A stretch of 64,000 nt of DNA from positions 67,643-131,642 of the forward strand of contig CBDFJZ010000003.1 in assembly GCA_965248675.1 (NCBI GenBank), in the 5' to 3' direction. Both the position numbers and the translations under genes were made by a program. Position 1 is the stretch's first letter, and every line of letters starts with the position of its first letter. The DNA is from UBA6627 sp965248675. Lineage in GTDB: Bacteria > Chloroflexota > Dehalococcoidia > UBA2979. The notes under the pieces are model-generated. The model was not told the DNA's origin and did not search any database. It worked only from the letters and a program-made list of their open reading frames with translations. Below, in pieces: positions 7,845-16,048 of this stretch.

Positions 7845-8678
7845 TCAAACCGCCCGTCCGGTGCTGAACAAGAGCCCCCGCGCCAGCACCTCGCCCGCGA
7901 GCAACGCCCCGAGCGCGATGTAGAGCAGGCCGGTCGCCGACATCATTCCTCGGATCCGCGCCGTGCGCCACGCGAGCCACGCGAGCAGCGCCGGGAACGC
8001 AAGCCCGACAAGCATCCGCAACCAGAACGCGGGGTTCGCTCCCAGCCCGACGCCGATCGCGCTCTCCGAGATCGGGACCTCGCGCGCCGGGATCACGACC
8101 GCCATCAGCACGAACACGCTCTGCACGAGGACCGCGCCGAGCACGAACAGCGACATCTGCTCCATCGGCTCTGTCGGCAGCCGGCCAGAGGTCAGGTACC
8201 AGTGGCCCCACATCATCGCCATCAGCGCTCCGCCGAGCAGCAACGCCGCCGCGACGATGCTCCCGACCACCCCCCACGACGACCAGGCCGGCGGCGCCAC
8301 GAGCGCGCCGATCGTCACGAGGGCCACCGTGCCGGCGACGCTCGCGGCGATCCCGAGACGGACGCCAGGCGCTCGCTGCTCGCGCAGCACGACGATCAGG
8401 TAAAGCGCGCTCAAGACCACGAAGACCGCGAGCGCGGCGCGCGCTGGATCGAACCAGCCGCTGTTCAGCGCATAGCCCTGGACGTCCTCCGCGGGGGTGA
8501 TCGAGGCCAGCGTCCAGCCGGCCAGCAGACCCAGCGGCACCACCGTCAGCGCACCGGCCTTCACGTAGCCGCGGGTCACCTGGCCACGCGCATCGAAGAT
8601 GGTGAGCACGACGAGGCCACCGACCGCCAGTTCGGTCAGCAGCAGCAACACGGTGTACGGCAGGGCCGATGCGTTCAC
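7845..8678 (-). CDS. Conserved polytopic membrane protein of unknown function
   Basis: The 277-residue hydrophobic protein has about eight TM helices (for example residues 7-27, 41-60, 82-100, 108-130, 137-158, 178-198, 215-232 and 245-265). A distinctive stretch AMMWGHWYLTSGRLPTEPMEQM lies between TM5 and TM6, with Trp, His and Tyr that could line a site or bind a cofactor. The N-terminus, MNASALPYTVLLLLTELAVGG, has no cleavable signal. I do not recognise the family. It stands between an ECF sigma gene and a uracil-DNA glycosylase gene, with 104 bp and 33 bp gaps, and context gives no function. Confidence 0.7.
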   Translation of the reverse strand: MNASALPYTVLLLLTELAVGGLVVLTIFDARGQVTRGYVKAGALTVVPLGLLAGWTLASITPAEDVQGYALNSGWFDPARAALAVFVVLSALYLIVVLREQRAPGVRLGIAASVAGTVALVTIGALVAPPAWSSWGVVGSIVAAALLLGGALMAMMWGHWYLTSGRLPTEPMEQMSLFVLGAVLVQSVFVLMAVVIPAREVPISESAIGVGLGANPAFWLRMLVGLAFPALLAWLAWRTARIRGMMSATGLLYIALGALLAGEVLARGLLFSTGRAV

Positions 8679-8711
8679 GTCACCGGATCGTGGGGCCGCT
8701 TGATCGAACGA

Positions 8712-9254
8712 TCAACGAGCCGCCCGCCCGCGTAACAGCGCTCCCAGTCTCGCCCAGTCAGCCCGCTGCTCCGCCCAGCTCCGCCTCCCCTGGGTCCGCG
8801 GACTTGGATGCACGAGCGGGACGAGCGTACGACCGGCCCACGGCCGCGCTCGCCCGGCTTCCTCCGACACATGCGTCACGCCGTGCGCCTCGATGCGATC
8901 GAGCGCCGCGAGCGCCGCCCCGCCCAACGCCGCGACGACGGGCGCCGTCACGAGGGCGAGCGTTCGTTCGAGGAACGGCGAGCAGGCGGCGAGCTCCCGC
9001 GCGCGCGGCGGTCGATTGCGCGCCTCGGCACCGTGGCCGGCGAGCGGGTTACAGAGCACCGCGTTGGTGATGAAGACCTCCGATCGGTCGAGGCGCGCCT
9101 CGCCGAGCAGGGCCTCCAGCCGCTCGCCCGACCGGTCACCCAGGAACGGCACGCCGGTGCGCGCCGCACCGAGCCGGCCGGGAGCCTCGCCGACGATCAA
9201 CAGTCGTGCGTCGAGCGGACCGCACGCCGCGCCCAGCACGTGCGAGTACGCCAT
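8712..9254 (-). CDS. Family 4-like uracil-DNA glycosylase, 5' end unresolved
   Basis: From ATG 9254 the protein is 180 residues with UDG superfamily motifs: LLIVGEAPGRLGAARTGVPFLG (catalytic loop), VFITNAVLCNP and the HPSP motif LVPLVHPSP. It excises uracil from DNA. Two of the four 4Fe-4S cysteines of family 4 are present (NAVLCNP and ELAACSPFL). The other two form a CRRC motif encoded in the same frame just upstream of this ATG (9261-9272), so the true start must be further upstream. No ATG, GTG or TTG occurs in frame up to 9380. Rare starts (ATC 9320, CTG 9350) or a sequence error are possible. Confidence 0.8.
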   Translation of the reverse strand: MAYSHVLGAACGPLDARLLIVGEAPGRLGAARTGVPFLGDRSGERLEALLGEARLDRSEVFITNAVLCNPLAGHGAEARNRPPRARELAACSPFLERTLALVTAPVVAALGGAALAALDRIEAHGVTHVSEEAGRARPWAGRTLVPLVHPSPRTQGRRSWAEQRADWARLGALLRGRAAR

Positions 9255-9379
9255 CGCATCGCAGCGACGGCAGCCGGCGACCTCGCCGACGAGCGTGGCG
9301 AAGGATTCGCCCTGGGGGATCCCAGAAGATTCGTCGTGGTTCGTTGACAGCCTCCGTCCACGCGCCGACGATCGCGAAC

Positions 9380-9883
9380 ATGCCGCAGTACGTCTCCGCC
9401 CGCTACAGCGAGCAGCCTCGCTACCTGCGCAAGACGCTGCGCGAGGTCGCGCACCGCATCGAGGAGCTCGCCGTCCAGCTCACCGAAGATGAGGCGCGCA
9501 CACACATCCCCGAGGACGACTGGTCGGTCGTCGAGATCGCCGGGTTCCTCCGCGACAGCGAGCGCGAGGACTTGAAGGCCGTCAACGCGATGATCTCGCG
9601 CGACGGCGCCCGCGTCGAGGAACGCCACGCCCAGTACGGACCGGCGGAATGCGACTACCTGCGCGCCCACCTCGATGAGCTGATGTGGGACTTCGCGACG
9701 ATTCGAGAAGAGATGCTTTGGACGCTGCACGACGCCGACGGCCTCTGGCACCGCACCGGCGAGCACCCGTTCCGCGGCACCGTCACGCTCACGGAATGGG
9801 TGCGCGAGATGAACGAACGCGACCTCGACGTGATGTGGCGGATCGGTCGAATCGTCGAGCGGATTCGCGCCCGACCGCAATAG
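9380..9883 (+). CDS. DinB-fold protein
   Basis: The 167-residue protein, starting MPQYVSARYSEQPRYLRKTLREVAHRIEELAVQL, shows the DinB/YfiT-like four-helix pattern. WSVVEIAGFLRDSEREDL corresponds to the usual WS..E...HL.D segment, and EHPFRGTVTLTEWVREMNERDLDVMWRI to the C-terminal helix. The family's metal-binding His near VxxHL is replaced in FLRDSE, so metal binding is uncertain. Members include thiol-dependent transferases and damage-induced proteins. The ATG shares a CATG with the opposite strand, upstream of the divergent glycosylase. Function unknown beyond the fold. Confidence 0.7.
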   Translation: MPQYVSARYSEQPRYLRKTLREVAHRIEELAVQLTEDEARTHIPEDDWSVVEIAGFLRDSEREDLKAVNAMISRDGARVEERHAQYGPAECDYLRAHLDELMWDFATIREEMLWTLHDADGLWHRTGEHPFRGTVTLTEWVREMNERDLDVMWRIGRIVERIRARPQ

Positions 9884-9905
9884 GCGGCCAGGCCACGCGA
9901 CGCGT

Positions 9906-11624
9906 TCAGGCGGGCAGCGACAGCGCTCGCTCGATCGCCGGCAGCAACTCGTCGGGATGGGTGAGCAACGGACCGTACTCCCCTGAGACGAAACAGACCG
10001 CCCCGCCCGCCTGTGCCGGCACCCCGAGCTGGGCGACGAGCACGTCATCCGCCTCCGGGTTCAGCCGCTGCACCGTGTGTGCCGCCAGTGCCACGCGCAG
10101 CGCCTCCGCGTGCAGCGGATCGGCGATGCTGTCGACCTCGCCCGGTGGGGCGAAGGCGATGATTTTCACCTCCGGCTCGATCGACAGCAGCCGGTCGGCG
10201 ACGCGAGCGATCGCGCACGCCGCCTCGAGATGGATCGTCTCGAGGTCTCCCGCCAGCGCTCCGAGGATCGCGTACACCATGTCGACGTACCGGTCGTCGT
10301 GCGTCAGGTGGCCCAGGCGGATCAGCAACTCGGCGGCATCCGCGTTGTCGAGCAGCGGGAAGCGAGGCTCCTCGAGCAGGCCGATCGGCTGGTTCGACGC
10401 GTCGACGTCGGCCAGCAGCCTGTCGGCGATCTGGAACTGGAGCCCCAGCAGCCGCGCCACGGCTTGCGCGTGTTGCAGGTAATCGGCGGCGCCGGTCAGC
10501 TCGTAGGCGTCGAGCAGCGCCTGCGCCGCGGCGACCTGGTCGCCGAGCAGGCCGAGCGTGTGCGGAGCGCCGTCCCAGACGTGGTAGAAACCCGCTTCGC
10601 CCGCGCGCATCTCGCTCAGCAGGAAGTCGACGCCAGTTCGCCCGCGGCTCCGCCAGTCCGGCCGGTCGAACACGATCCCGCAGGCGAGCAGACCGCGCGC
10701 GACCAGCGCGTTCGAGGCGGCGAGCACGCGATCGTCGTTGCGATCGTGAGCGAAGCCGCCGGCGGGGCCGAGCAGTTCGGCCTCGACGAAATCGATCGTC
10801 CTCGACACGGCCTGCAGCACCCACTCGTGCGCCTCGCTGTCCCCCGCGGCGATCCCGGCGAGCACCAGCAGCCAGCGACCCTGGTCCGCAGCCAGCAGCG
10901 GGGCGCACTCGTCATCCCGCGTCGCGCAGCGGCGGAACGCGCCGGCCGCCTCGTCGAAGCCGCCGCCGTCCACCCGGCGTTGGATCGCCATCCGCGCGCG
11001 TCGCTCGGCATCGAGGTCGGCGCGGCGCCGGTGCGCGTAGAGCCACAGCCGTACACGCTCCGCGTCCGCCAGCCCGTTCGCGTCGGCGGCGCGTTCGAGC
11101 GCGACGTCGAGCAGCGCCGGCGTCAGACCGCCACCGCGCGTCTGGCCGCCGGCCTGCCTCGCCCCGATCAGCCCCGGCCTCGCCCGACGCAGCACCCGCT
11201 CCGCCTCGAGCTCGGTCAGTACCAGATCCGGTTCATCTCGCCAGCGGGCGACGCACGCCTCGATCGTCTCGAACAGCGCGTCTACGTCCGGCTCGCTCAG
11301 CCGCGCGAGCGGCTCGCCGTCCGGACTCAGCACGGCGACGGTCACCTGGTCGCGTTCGGAGTAGCGCAGCGCGACATCAGGGCGATCGTCCGCGTCCACG
11401 CTGATCGGCGTCACGCTCTCCGTCAGCCGGCGCACGATGCGCTCGTCGCCGAGCGTGCGCTCCGAGAAGTCAGCGAGCCTCGGGTGCCAGCTCGGCGCGA
11501 TCAGCACCACACGCAACTGATCGGCGATCGCGCTCTCCTCGAAAAGTGCGGCGTCCCAATCGCGCCACGGGATTTCCGTCGCACGGCCGGCGAACGAGGA
11601 GCCGAAGGGCATCGAATCAGCCAT
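9906..11624 (-). CDS. YyaL/SSP411-like protein with degenerate thioredoxin domain
   Basis: The 572-residue protein starts at MADSMPFGSSF. Residues about 15-100 align with the DUF255 thioredoxin-like domain of YyaL: IPWRDWDAALFEESA, then RVVLIAPSWHPRLADFSERTLGDERIVRRL, then ISVDADDRPDV. In YyaL proteins this segment carries CHWCH; here it reads SWHPRL, so both redox cysteines are lost. The rest (residues 190-560) is an (alpha/alpha)6 toroid-like region with GGFAHDRNDDRVLAASNALVARGL and FYHVWDGAPHTLGLLGDQ, as in the family. It is slightly shorter than usual (about 650-700). Cytosolic; activity unknown. The stop lies 23 bp from the convergent DinB-fold gene. Confidence 0.8.
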   Translation of the reverse strand: MADSMPFGSSFAGRATEIPWRDWDAALFEESAIADQLRVVLIAPSWHPRLADFSERTLGDERIVRRLTESVTPISVDADDRPDVALRYSERDQVTVAVLSPDGEPLARLSEPDVDALFETIEACVARWRDEPDLVLTELEAERVLRRARPGLIGARQAGGQTRGGGLTPALLDVALERAADANGLADAERVRLWLYAHRRRADLDAERRARMAIQRRVDGGGFDEAAGAFRRCATRDDECAPLLAADQGRWLLVLAGIAAGDSEAHEWVLQAVSRTIDFVEAELLGPAGGFAHDRNDDRVLAASNALVARGLLACGIVFDRPDWRSRGRTGVDFLLSEMRAGEAGFYHVWDGAPHTLGLLGDQVAAAQALLDAYELTGAADYLQHAQAVARLLGLQFQIADRLLADVDASNQPIGLLEEPRFPLLDNADAAELLIRLGHLTHDDRYVDMVYAILGALAGDLETIHLEAACAIARVADRLLSIEPEVKIIAFAPPGEVDSIADPLHAEALRVALAAHTVQRLNPEADDVLVAQLGVPAQAGGAVCFVSGEYGPLLTHPDELLPAIERALSLPA

Positions 11625-11686
11625 CACGACCTCGCACCGATCGTACCGAGGTCTGGGCGGATCAGGCGATCGGGCTCCCCCGCACG

Positions 11687-12271
11687 CTACGGGTCGATGC
11701 TGAACGGCGGGTACTGGTCGGTGATCATCAGGAACGCGTAGGCCTCGACGCGGAGCGCCCAGCGGAGGACCCCCACGACGAAACGGAACAGCCCCGCCGG
11801 GTAGCGCTCCGTGAAGAGAATCGCAAACCAGGCGATGATGACTGCCGCGATTGCGAACACCACGAGGATCGCGAGCACGATCAGGTGCGGGAACGCCATG
11901 ATCCACTTCACCAACGGCAGCCAGCGATTCAGATCGTTCGGCACGTCGGGATAGTCGAGCTCGAGGTGCACCGACTGTTCCTCGTCCGTCGAGGGATAGA
12001 CGTCGGTCAGCAGCGCCAGGTACGCGCCGACGCGCGTACTGAGCCGCGCCAACTGCAGGTTCCAATCGAACCACCAGCGCGGGTACTTCTGCCTGAACAG
12101 GATCATCAGCAGCGGCGCGAGAATGAGCGAGCTAGCACTCATCGCGATCACCACGACGAGGATCGGAATCGCCCAGATCACCCTCAGCCCACTGGTGAGC
12201 CGATCGAGCTGATCCGGGTAGTCGATCTCCAGACGCGCCGCGTATCCCGCGGTGCTCGCCGTCGTCGCCAT
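11687..12271 (-). CDS. DUF4389 membrane protein
   Basis: The 194-residue protein has two repeats of the DUF4389 unit: LEIDYPDQLDRLTSGLRVIWAIPILVV and LELDYPDVPNDLNRWLPLVKWIMAFPHLIVL, each leading into TM segments. RYPRWWFDWNLQLAR/ERYPAGLFRFVVGVLRW follow, and it ends in DQYPPFSIDP. About four TM helices are predicted. DUF4389 proteins are common in Actinobacteria and Chloroflexota and have no known function. It lies 62 bp upstream of the YyaL-like gene on the same strand and could be in one unit with it. Confidence 0.85.
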   Translation of the reverse strand: MATTASTAGYAARLEIDYPDQLDRLTSGLRVIWAIPILVVVIAMSASSLILAPLLMILFRQKYPRWWFDWNLQLARLSTRVGAYLALLTDVYPSTDEEQSVHLELDYPDVPNDLNRWLPLVKWIMAFPHLIVLAILVVFAIAAVIIAWFAILFTERYPAGLFRFVVGVLRWALRVEAYAFLMITDQYPPFSIDP

Positions 12272-12380
12272 GCCGCCCTCCCCACACTCGGCGGCAAGGT
12301 ATCACGCACGCAATCTCGATGGGGCGGGGGCGCTGCTCCTCCAGCCGCCGCCCAAACGGCCTCGGCCTAGCCGCCAGCGC

Positions 12381-12797
12381 CTAACCTCGTTGCCGATCTC
12401 GGGCGATCAGCAGCAGCAGCGCGCCGCCGCCAATCAGCAGCAACGGCCAGGCCGCGCGCGCGGCGCCGAACCCGACGAATCGAACCAGCGCGAACTGGCT
12501 CGCGAGCAACAACACCCCGAGGCCGACCAGCAGAATCCCAAAGACCATCCCCGGATCCGCACTCCTCGCCTCGCTACGCTGCGCGGAGGTTTCGGCTGGC
12601 GCCTCGGGCATGAGCAGCCAGAGCACGATGTAGACGATCAGCCAGGTGAAGCCGGCACCGAGGATGAACAGCAACGCAAACACCAGTCGCACAATCGTCG
12701 GATCGACCCCGACGTAGTCGGCGATGCCGCTCGCGACGCCGGCGACCATCCGGTCCGCGCCTCGGCGCAGGCGGCGTGCACCTCTGTCTTCGGCCAT
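12381..12797 (-). CDS. PspC-domain membrane protein
   Basis: The 138-residue protein has a PspC domain at residues 8-65: RRLRRGADRMVAGVASGIADYVGVDPTIVRLVFALL, then a TM helix GAGFTWLIVYIVLWLLMPE. Two more hydrophobic segments (about 84-101 and 116-132) follow after a polar linker. PspC proteins take part in envelope stress sensing, but no pspA lies nearby. The gene ends 3 bp before the EVE-domain gene begins on the opposite side of it (same strand, EVE first), so the two are likely co-transcribed. Confidence 0.88.
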   Translation of the reverse strand: MAEDRGARRLRRGADRMVAGVASGIADYVGVDPTIVRLVFALLFILGAGFTWLIVYIVLWLLMPEAPAETSAQRSEARSADPGMVFGILLVGLGVLLLASQFALVRFVGFGAARAAWPLLLIGGGALLLLIARDRQRG

Positions 12798-12800
12798 CGG

Positions 12801-13244
12801 CTAGACGCGCTCCTGTAGCAACCGCTCGATCGTCTCGTAGTCGCCGTCGGAGATCTTGTGCAGGTTCCCCCGGAACGCAATGCCGAGCTTTTTCGGGCCG
12901 AGTTTGCGTGTCTTGTCGAGGAGATCAGTGATCTCGCGGACATCGACGTAGTGCCCCTGATCGGGGATCACCACCGGCTTCGTGTCGATCCGGAACGGGT
13001 AGTCCTCGCCGGGCTTGCCGGCCGAACGGAGTCCGATATCCGAGGTGTCCTCGAACATCTCGCCGGTCACCTCCACGATGCCACCGAAGAGCACCTCCTT
13101 GGTGAGGTAGTAGACGATGCGGTCGCCGGGCTGCATCTCGCCGGACTGCTTTCGCCGGGAGGCCTTGAAGGCCGAGACATCGAACTTCCGCTCGCGCAGA
13201 ACCTCGAAGTTGTCGGGAGAGCCCACCTGGATCCACGCCTGCAT
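12801..13244 (-). CDS. EVE-domain protein
   Basis: The 147-residue protein is a single EVE (PUA-like) domain: MQAWIQVGSPDNFEVLRERKF at the start, QPGDRIVYYLTKEVLFGGIVEVTGEMF in the middle, and PFRIDTKPVVIPDQGHYVDVREITDLLD later. EVE domains bind modified bases in DNA or RNA, and many occur next to restriction or defence genes. None are adjacent here; the next gene downstream encodes PspC. The family is also frequent as a stand-alone housekeeping protein. Function not assigned. Confidence 0.85.
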   Translation of the reverse strand: MQAWIQVGSPDNFEVLRERKFDVSAFKASRRKQSGEMQPGDRIVYYLTKEVLFGGIVEVTGEMFEDTSDIGLRSAGKPGEDYPFRIDTKPVVIPDQGHYVDVREITDLLDKTRKLGPKKLGIAFRGNLHKISDGDYETIERLLQERV

Positions 13245-13368
13245 CGTTGGTCTCCTCCCGAGGGGTGATGTCGTTCATTCGGCGCGCCCACGGTCAGCCG
13301 CCGCTTACAGAGTACGCGAGGCAGACGCACGCGTGACGCGAGCCACCGTCCCGGACACGCCACGAACA

Positions 13369-13388
13369 AGCCCCGCTTACGCGGGGCT
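13369..13388 (-). terminator. Hairpin after the iron-sulfur carrier gene
   Basis: A perfect 8-bp stem AGCCCCGC/GCGGGGCT with a 4-base loop lies 55 bp past the stop of the A-type carrier gene on the minus strand. On that strand it is followed by TTGTTCG, a weak T-rich tail. It most likely ends the sufR-carrier transcript. The remaining 13245-13442 space shows no other feature. Confidence 0.6.
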
Positions 13389-13442
13389 CTCAGCGATCAA
13401 GGTCGGCAACTGGAGAGCAGGGCCTTCGGGCAGTCGCCCGAT

Positions 13443-13886
13443 CTAACAGGGACGCGGCGTGCCCTCGTGTCCCGATGCCTGGAACGATGATCCGCAGGCG
13501 CATGACGAAACCGCGTTCGGATTGTAGATCGTAAAGCCGGACTTCATCAGGTCCTCGACGAAGTCGATCTCGGCGCCGGCGATCATCGGTACTGAATCGG
13601 CGTCGACGACAATGCGCGCACCGCCGTCAGCCTCGATCACCGTGTCTTCGGCGTCGGCCTCTTCGGCGATCGCCATGCCGTACTGGAAGCCGGAGCAGCC
13701 GCCGCCGACCACGAACACGCGGAGCAGCCCCTCCGGGTGTCCCTTGTCCTCGAGCAGCGAACTCGCCTTCTCGGCGGCACGCTCGGTGATCGTCACCAAC
13801 GGACCGCTGAACGTCGGCTGTGCGACCGCTTCGTTTCCACCGGCCGCCAAGGTCGCGCCCATTCCGGGCAGCAGTCCACCTGACAT
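13443..13886 (-). CDS. A-type iron-sulfur carrier protein (IscA/ErpA/SufA family)
   Basis: The 147-residue protein contains the HesB/IscA domain (residues about 30-135): VTITERAAEKASSLL, LRVFVVGGGCSGFQYG, and a C-terminal Cys-Ala-Cys-Gly in SSCACGSSF. The three ligand cysteines are Cys64, Cys129 and Cys131. It carries [2Fe-2S]/[4Fe-4S] clusters to apo-proteins. A Gly/Ala-rich N-terminal extension of about 30 residues is unusual. Start chosen at MSGGLLPGMG because GGAGGT lies just ahead; an upstream ATG at 13904 is possible. It follows the SufR-like gene by about 40 bp, so the two are probably one operon. Confidence 0.92.
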   Translation of the reverse strand: MSGGLLPGMGATLAAGGNEAVAQPTFSGPLVTITERAAEKASSLLEDKGHPEGLLRVFVVGGGCSGFQYGMAIAEEADAEDTVIEADGGARIVVDADSVPMIAGAEIDFVEDLMKSGFTIYNPNAVSSCACGSSFQASGHEGTPRPC

Positions 13887-13928
13887 TGTGACCTCCATGA
13901 CCATTGCGCCGCCTCGAGGCGGGGCTGC

Positions 13929-14639
13929 TTACGAATGATATTCGGTCGTTACGGCCGCGTCCACGAACGTCTCCGCCGGCGCATCCACGCGGAACGCGCA
14001 AAGGAACTCGTGGGGCACCTCTGCCTCGGGCAGCGCCCGGACCGGCACGCCGAGCAACCGTTCGAGGAGTTCTCGATCATGATCGACGCCGTCGGCGCCT
14101 GGGGACCCGTGGCCGATGCGCGCGCAGAGCCCTCGCCCCAGCAACCGCAGGTCTCCATTCGACCGGTCGACCTCGAAGTCCAGGCCTTCGTCTTCGAGCA
14201 GCGCGAGCGCCGAGGCGACGCGATCTTCCACCGTCTCGCCGCTGATCCGCGGGCCGTACTCCTGCAGCAGCCGCTCGCACATCTTGCCGACGACGAGCTC
14301 CGCGAGCTGGCCGCCATCGCGGCCGGTCGTCTCGTCCGGTGTCAGCGCGACGATCTCCTCGAGCAGGCGGTGGGTGATCCGCACGTAGTGATGTGGGAAC
14401 AGCTCGCCGCCTCGTTCGGTCAGCGAAAAGATGTGCCGCGGACGGCCGGTTCCGCCTCGGACCTGCGCCACCGAAACGTAGTTGTCGCGCAACAGCACAT
14501 CGAGGTGGCGGCGAACGGTCGCCCCCGCGAGCTCGAGCTCGCGGGCCAGATCGTCGACCGACGCGCCCTCGGAGCGCCTCAGGATGTTGAGGATCTGCTC
14601 GCGGGTGCCCTCGACGCGGCCGTTGCCGTTTCGTGTCAT
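13929..14639 (-). CDS. SufR-like transcriptional regulator
   Basis: The 236-residue protein has an N-terminal winged helix (TREQILNILRRSEGASVDDLARELELAGATVRRHLDVLLRDNYV, then RPRHIFSLTERGGELFPHHY) and a C-terminal domain of the SufR/DeoR type. SufR is an Fe-S sensing repressor of cluster-assembly genes. Here cysteines are Cys121, Cys172 (GRGLCARIGHG) and Cys214 (PHEFLCAFRV); the middle cysteine of the classic C-x12-C-x(13-27)-C set is not obvious. It is flanked by an A-type carrier downstream and a cysteine desulfurase divergently, with two tandem palindromic repeats in the gap. That context is the main reason for the SufR call. Confidence 0.78.
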   Translation of the reverse strand: MTRNGNGRVEGTREQILNILRRSEGASVDDLARELELAGATVRRHLDVLLRDNYVSVAQVRGGTGRPRHIFSLTERGGELFPHHYVRITHRLLEEIVALTPDETTGRDGGQLAELVVGKMCERLLQEYGPRISGETVEDRVASALALLEDEGLDFEVDRSNGDLRLLGRGLCARIGHGSPGADGVDHDRELLERLLGVPVRALPEAEVPHEFLCAFRVDAPAETFVDAAVTTEYHS

Positions 14640-14748
14640 TGCTGACGAGCGTAAGGCAGCTTTTTCACCTTTTCCAGTGCTAAACCCCTTAAATCAAAAC
14701 GCCGCTGCGAAGAACCGGGGCTGGGCCGCCGGCAGGGACGTGCTGCTG

Positions 14749-14806
14749 CCCCCTGTCGCGTAGCGACGCGGCGTTAACCCCCTGTCGCATAGCGACGTCG
14801 AGGTAA
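14749..14806. promoter_or_regulatory. Two tandem operator-like repeats upstream of cysteine desulfurase
   Basis: Two adjacent 29-bp direct repeats, 14749-14777 and 14778-14806, each begin CCCCCTGTCGC and end TAA. They match at 23 of 29 positions. Each holds a perfect 5-3-5 palindrome GTCGC-N3-GCGAC (14755-14767 and 14784-14796), so the palindromes are 29 bp apart. The second repeat ends 9 bp before the cysteine desulfurase ATG. They fit binding sites for the divergent SufR-like repressor, but this pairing is inference. The rest of 14640-14748 shows no recognisable feature. Confidence 0.6.
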
Positions 14807-14815
14807 CCTTGTGTC

Positions 14816-16048
14816 ATGGCATCCGATCGCTCCAACGGTCACCGCGTCTACCTCGATCACGCGGCGACGACCCCGCCCGACCCGCGCGTCATCGAGGCGA
14901 TGCTGCCCTACCTCACCGAGCACTGGGCGAACCCGTCCTCGATCTACGTCGAGGCGCAGCAGACGCGCCGCGCGATCGACCAGGCGCGCCAGACCGTCGC
15001 CGCCTCGGTCGGCGCGAGCCCCGAGGAGATCGTCTTCACCGCCGGCGGCTCCGAGTCCGACTCGCTCGCCCTCCGCGGCGTGCTCGCCGCCAGCAAGCGC
15101 CGAGGGCGGCACCTGATCACATCGACGGTCGAGCACCACGCCGTCCTCGATACCGTCGAGCAGCTCGAACGGGACGGCGACGCCGAAGTGACGTTCATCG
15201 ACGTCGACCGCGAAGGCCGGGTCGACCCCACGGCAGTTGCCGAGGCCACGCGCGACGACACAGTGCTCGTCTCGGTGATGCACGCGAACAACGAGGTGGG
15301 ATCGGTCAACGACGTCGCCGCGATCGCGCGCGCCGTCCATGAGCGCAACCCGCGCACGGCGGTCCACACGGACGCGGTGCAGTCGGTCGCGCACCTCGGT
15401 GCGAACGTCGATCGCCTCGGCGTCGACCTGATGACGTTCACCGGCCACAAGCTCTACGGACCGCGCGGGGCCGGCGCGCTCTACGTCCGATCGGGCACGC
15501 CGCTGGCGCCGCAGATCCTCGGCGGCAGCCAGGAGGACCGGCGCCGCGCCGGGACCGAGGACACGGCGGCGATCGTCGGCTTCGCCTCGGCGCTCACGAT
15601 TGCGAGCGAACAGCGAGAGGCAGACCTCACGCACGAGCGCGCGTTGCAACAGCGGCTGATCGAGGAATTGCCGCGGCGCATCCCGCTCTCCGGGATCACC
15701 GGCCCCGCCCACCTCGACGACCGGCTTCCCGGCAACGTCTCCGCGCTGGTCGGCTTCGTCGAGGGCGAGTCGATCCTGCTCGCGCTCGACCTCGCCGGCT
15801 TCGCCGCCTCCTCGGGATCGGCGTGCACGACGGGTTCGGTCGAGCCGAGCCACGTGCTGACGGCGATGGGCGTGCCCGAGGAACTGGCGCGCGGATCACT
15901 GCGCTTCAGCCTCGGACGCGGCAACACCGAGCACGACGTCGACCGCCTCCTCACCGACCTCCCGCCGATCGTCGAGCGTCTCCGCGCGCTCTCGCCGATG
16001 CCGACCAGCAAGGCGCCTCCCGACTGGCGACCGTGGCTGAGCTCGTGA
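14816..16048 (+). CDS. Cysteine desulfurase (IscS/NifS class)
   Basis: The 410-residue PLP enzyme removes sulfur from cysteine as a persulfide for Fe-S cluster or thio-cofactor synthesis. Motifs are clear: VYLDHAATTPPDPRV at the start, EHHAVLDT, HANNEVGS, the PLP lysine Lys212 in FTGHKLYGPRGAG, and the active Cys337 in ASSGSACTTG followed by PSHVL. This loop places it in group I (IscS/NifS). No scaffold gene (iscU/sufBC) is adjacent. It is divergent from the SufR-like gene and preceded by two tandem palindromic repeats ending 9 bp ahead of the ATG, suggesting direct repression and a short or leaderless 5' UTR. Confidence 0.95.
   Translation: MASDRSNGHRVYLDHAATTPPDPRVIEAMLPYLTEHWANPSSIYVEAQQTRRAIDQARQTVAASVGASPEEIVFTAGGSESDSLALRGVLAASKRRGRHLITSTVEHHAVLDTVEQLERDGDAEVTFIDVDREGRVDPTAVAEATRDDTVLVSVMHANNEVGSVNDVAAIARAVHERNPRTAVHTDAVQSVAHLGANVDRLGVDLMTFTGHKLYGPRGAGALYVRSGTPLAPQILGGSQEDRRRAGTEDTAAIVGFASALTIASEQREADLTHERALQQRLIEELPRRIPLSGITGPAHLDDRLPGNVSALVGFVEGESILLALDLAGFAASSGSACTTGSVEPSHVLTAMGVPEELARGSLRFSLGRGNTEHDVDRLLTDLPPIVERLRALSPMPTSKAPPDWRPWLSS

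Noticed and set aside
11625..12074. N-terminal extension of the YyaL-like protein by 150 codons
   Set aside because: That stretch is antisense-like, low complexity, and overlaps the DUF4389 gene; homology starts at MADSMPFGSSF.
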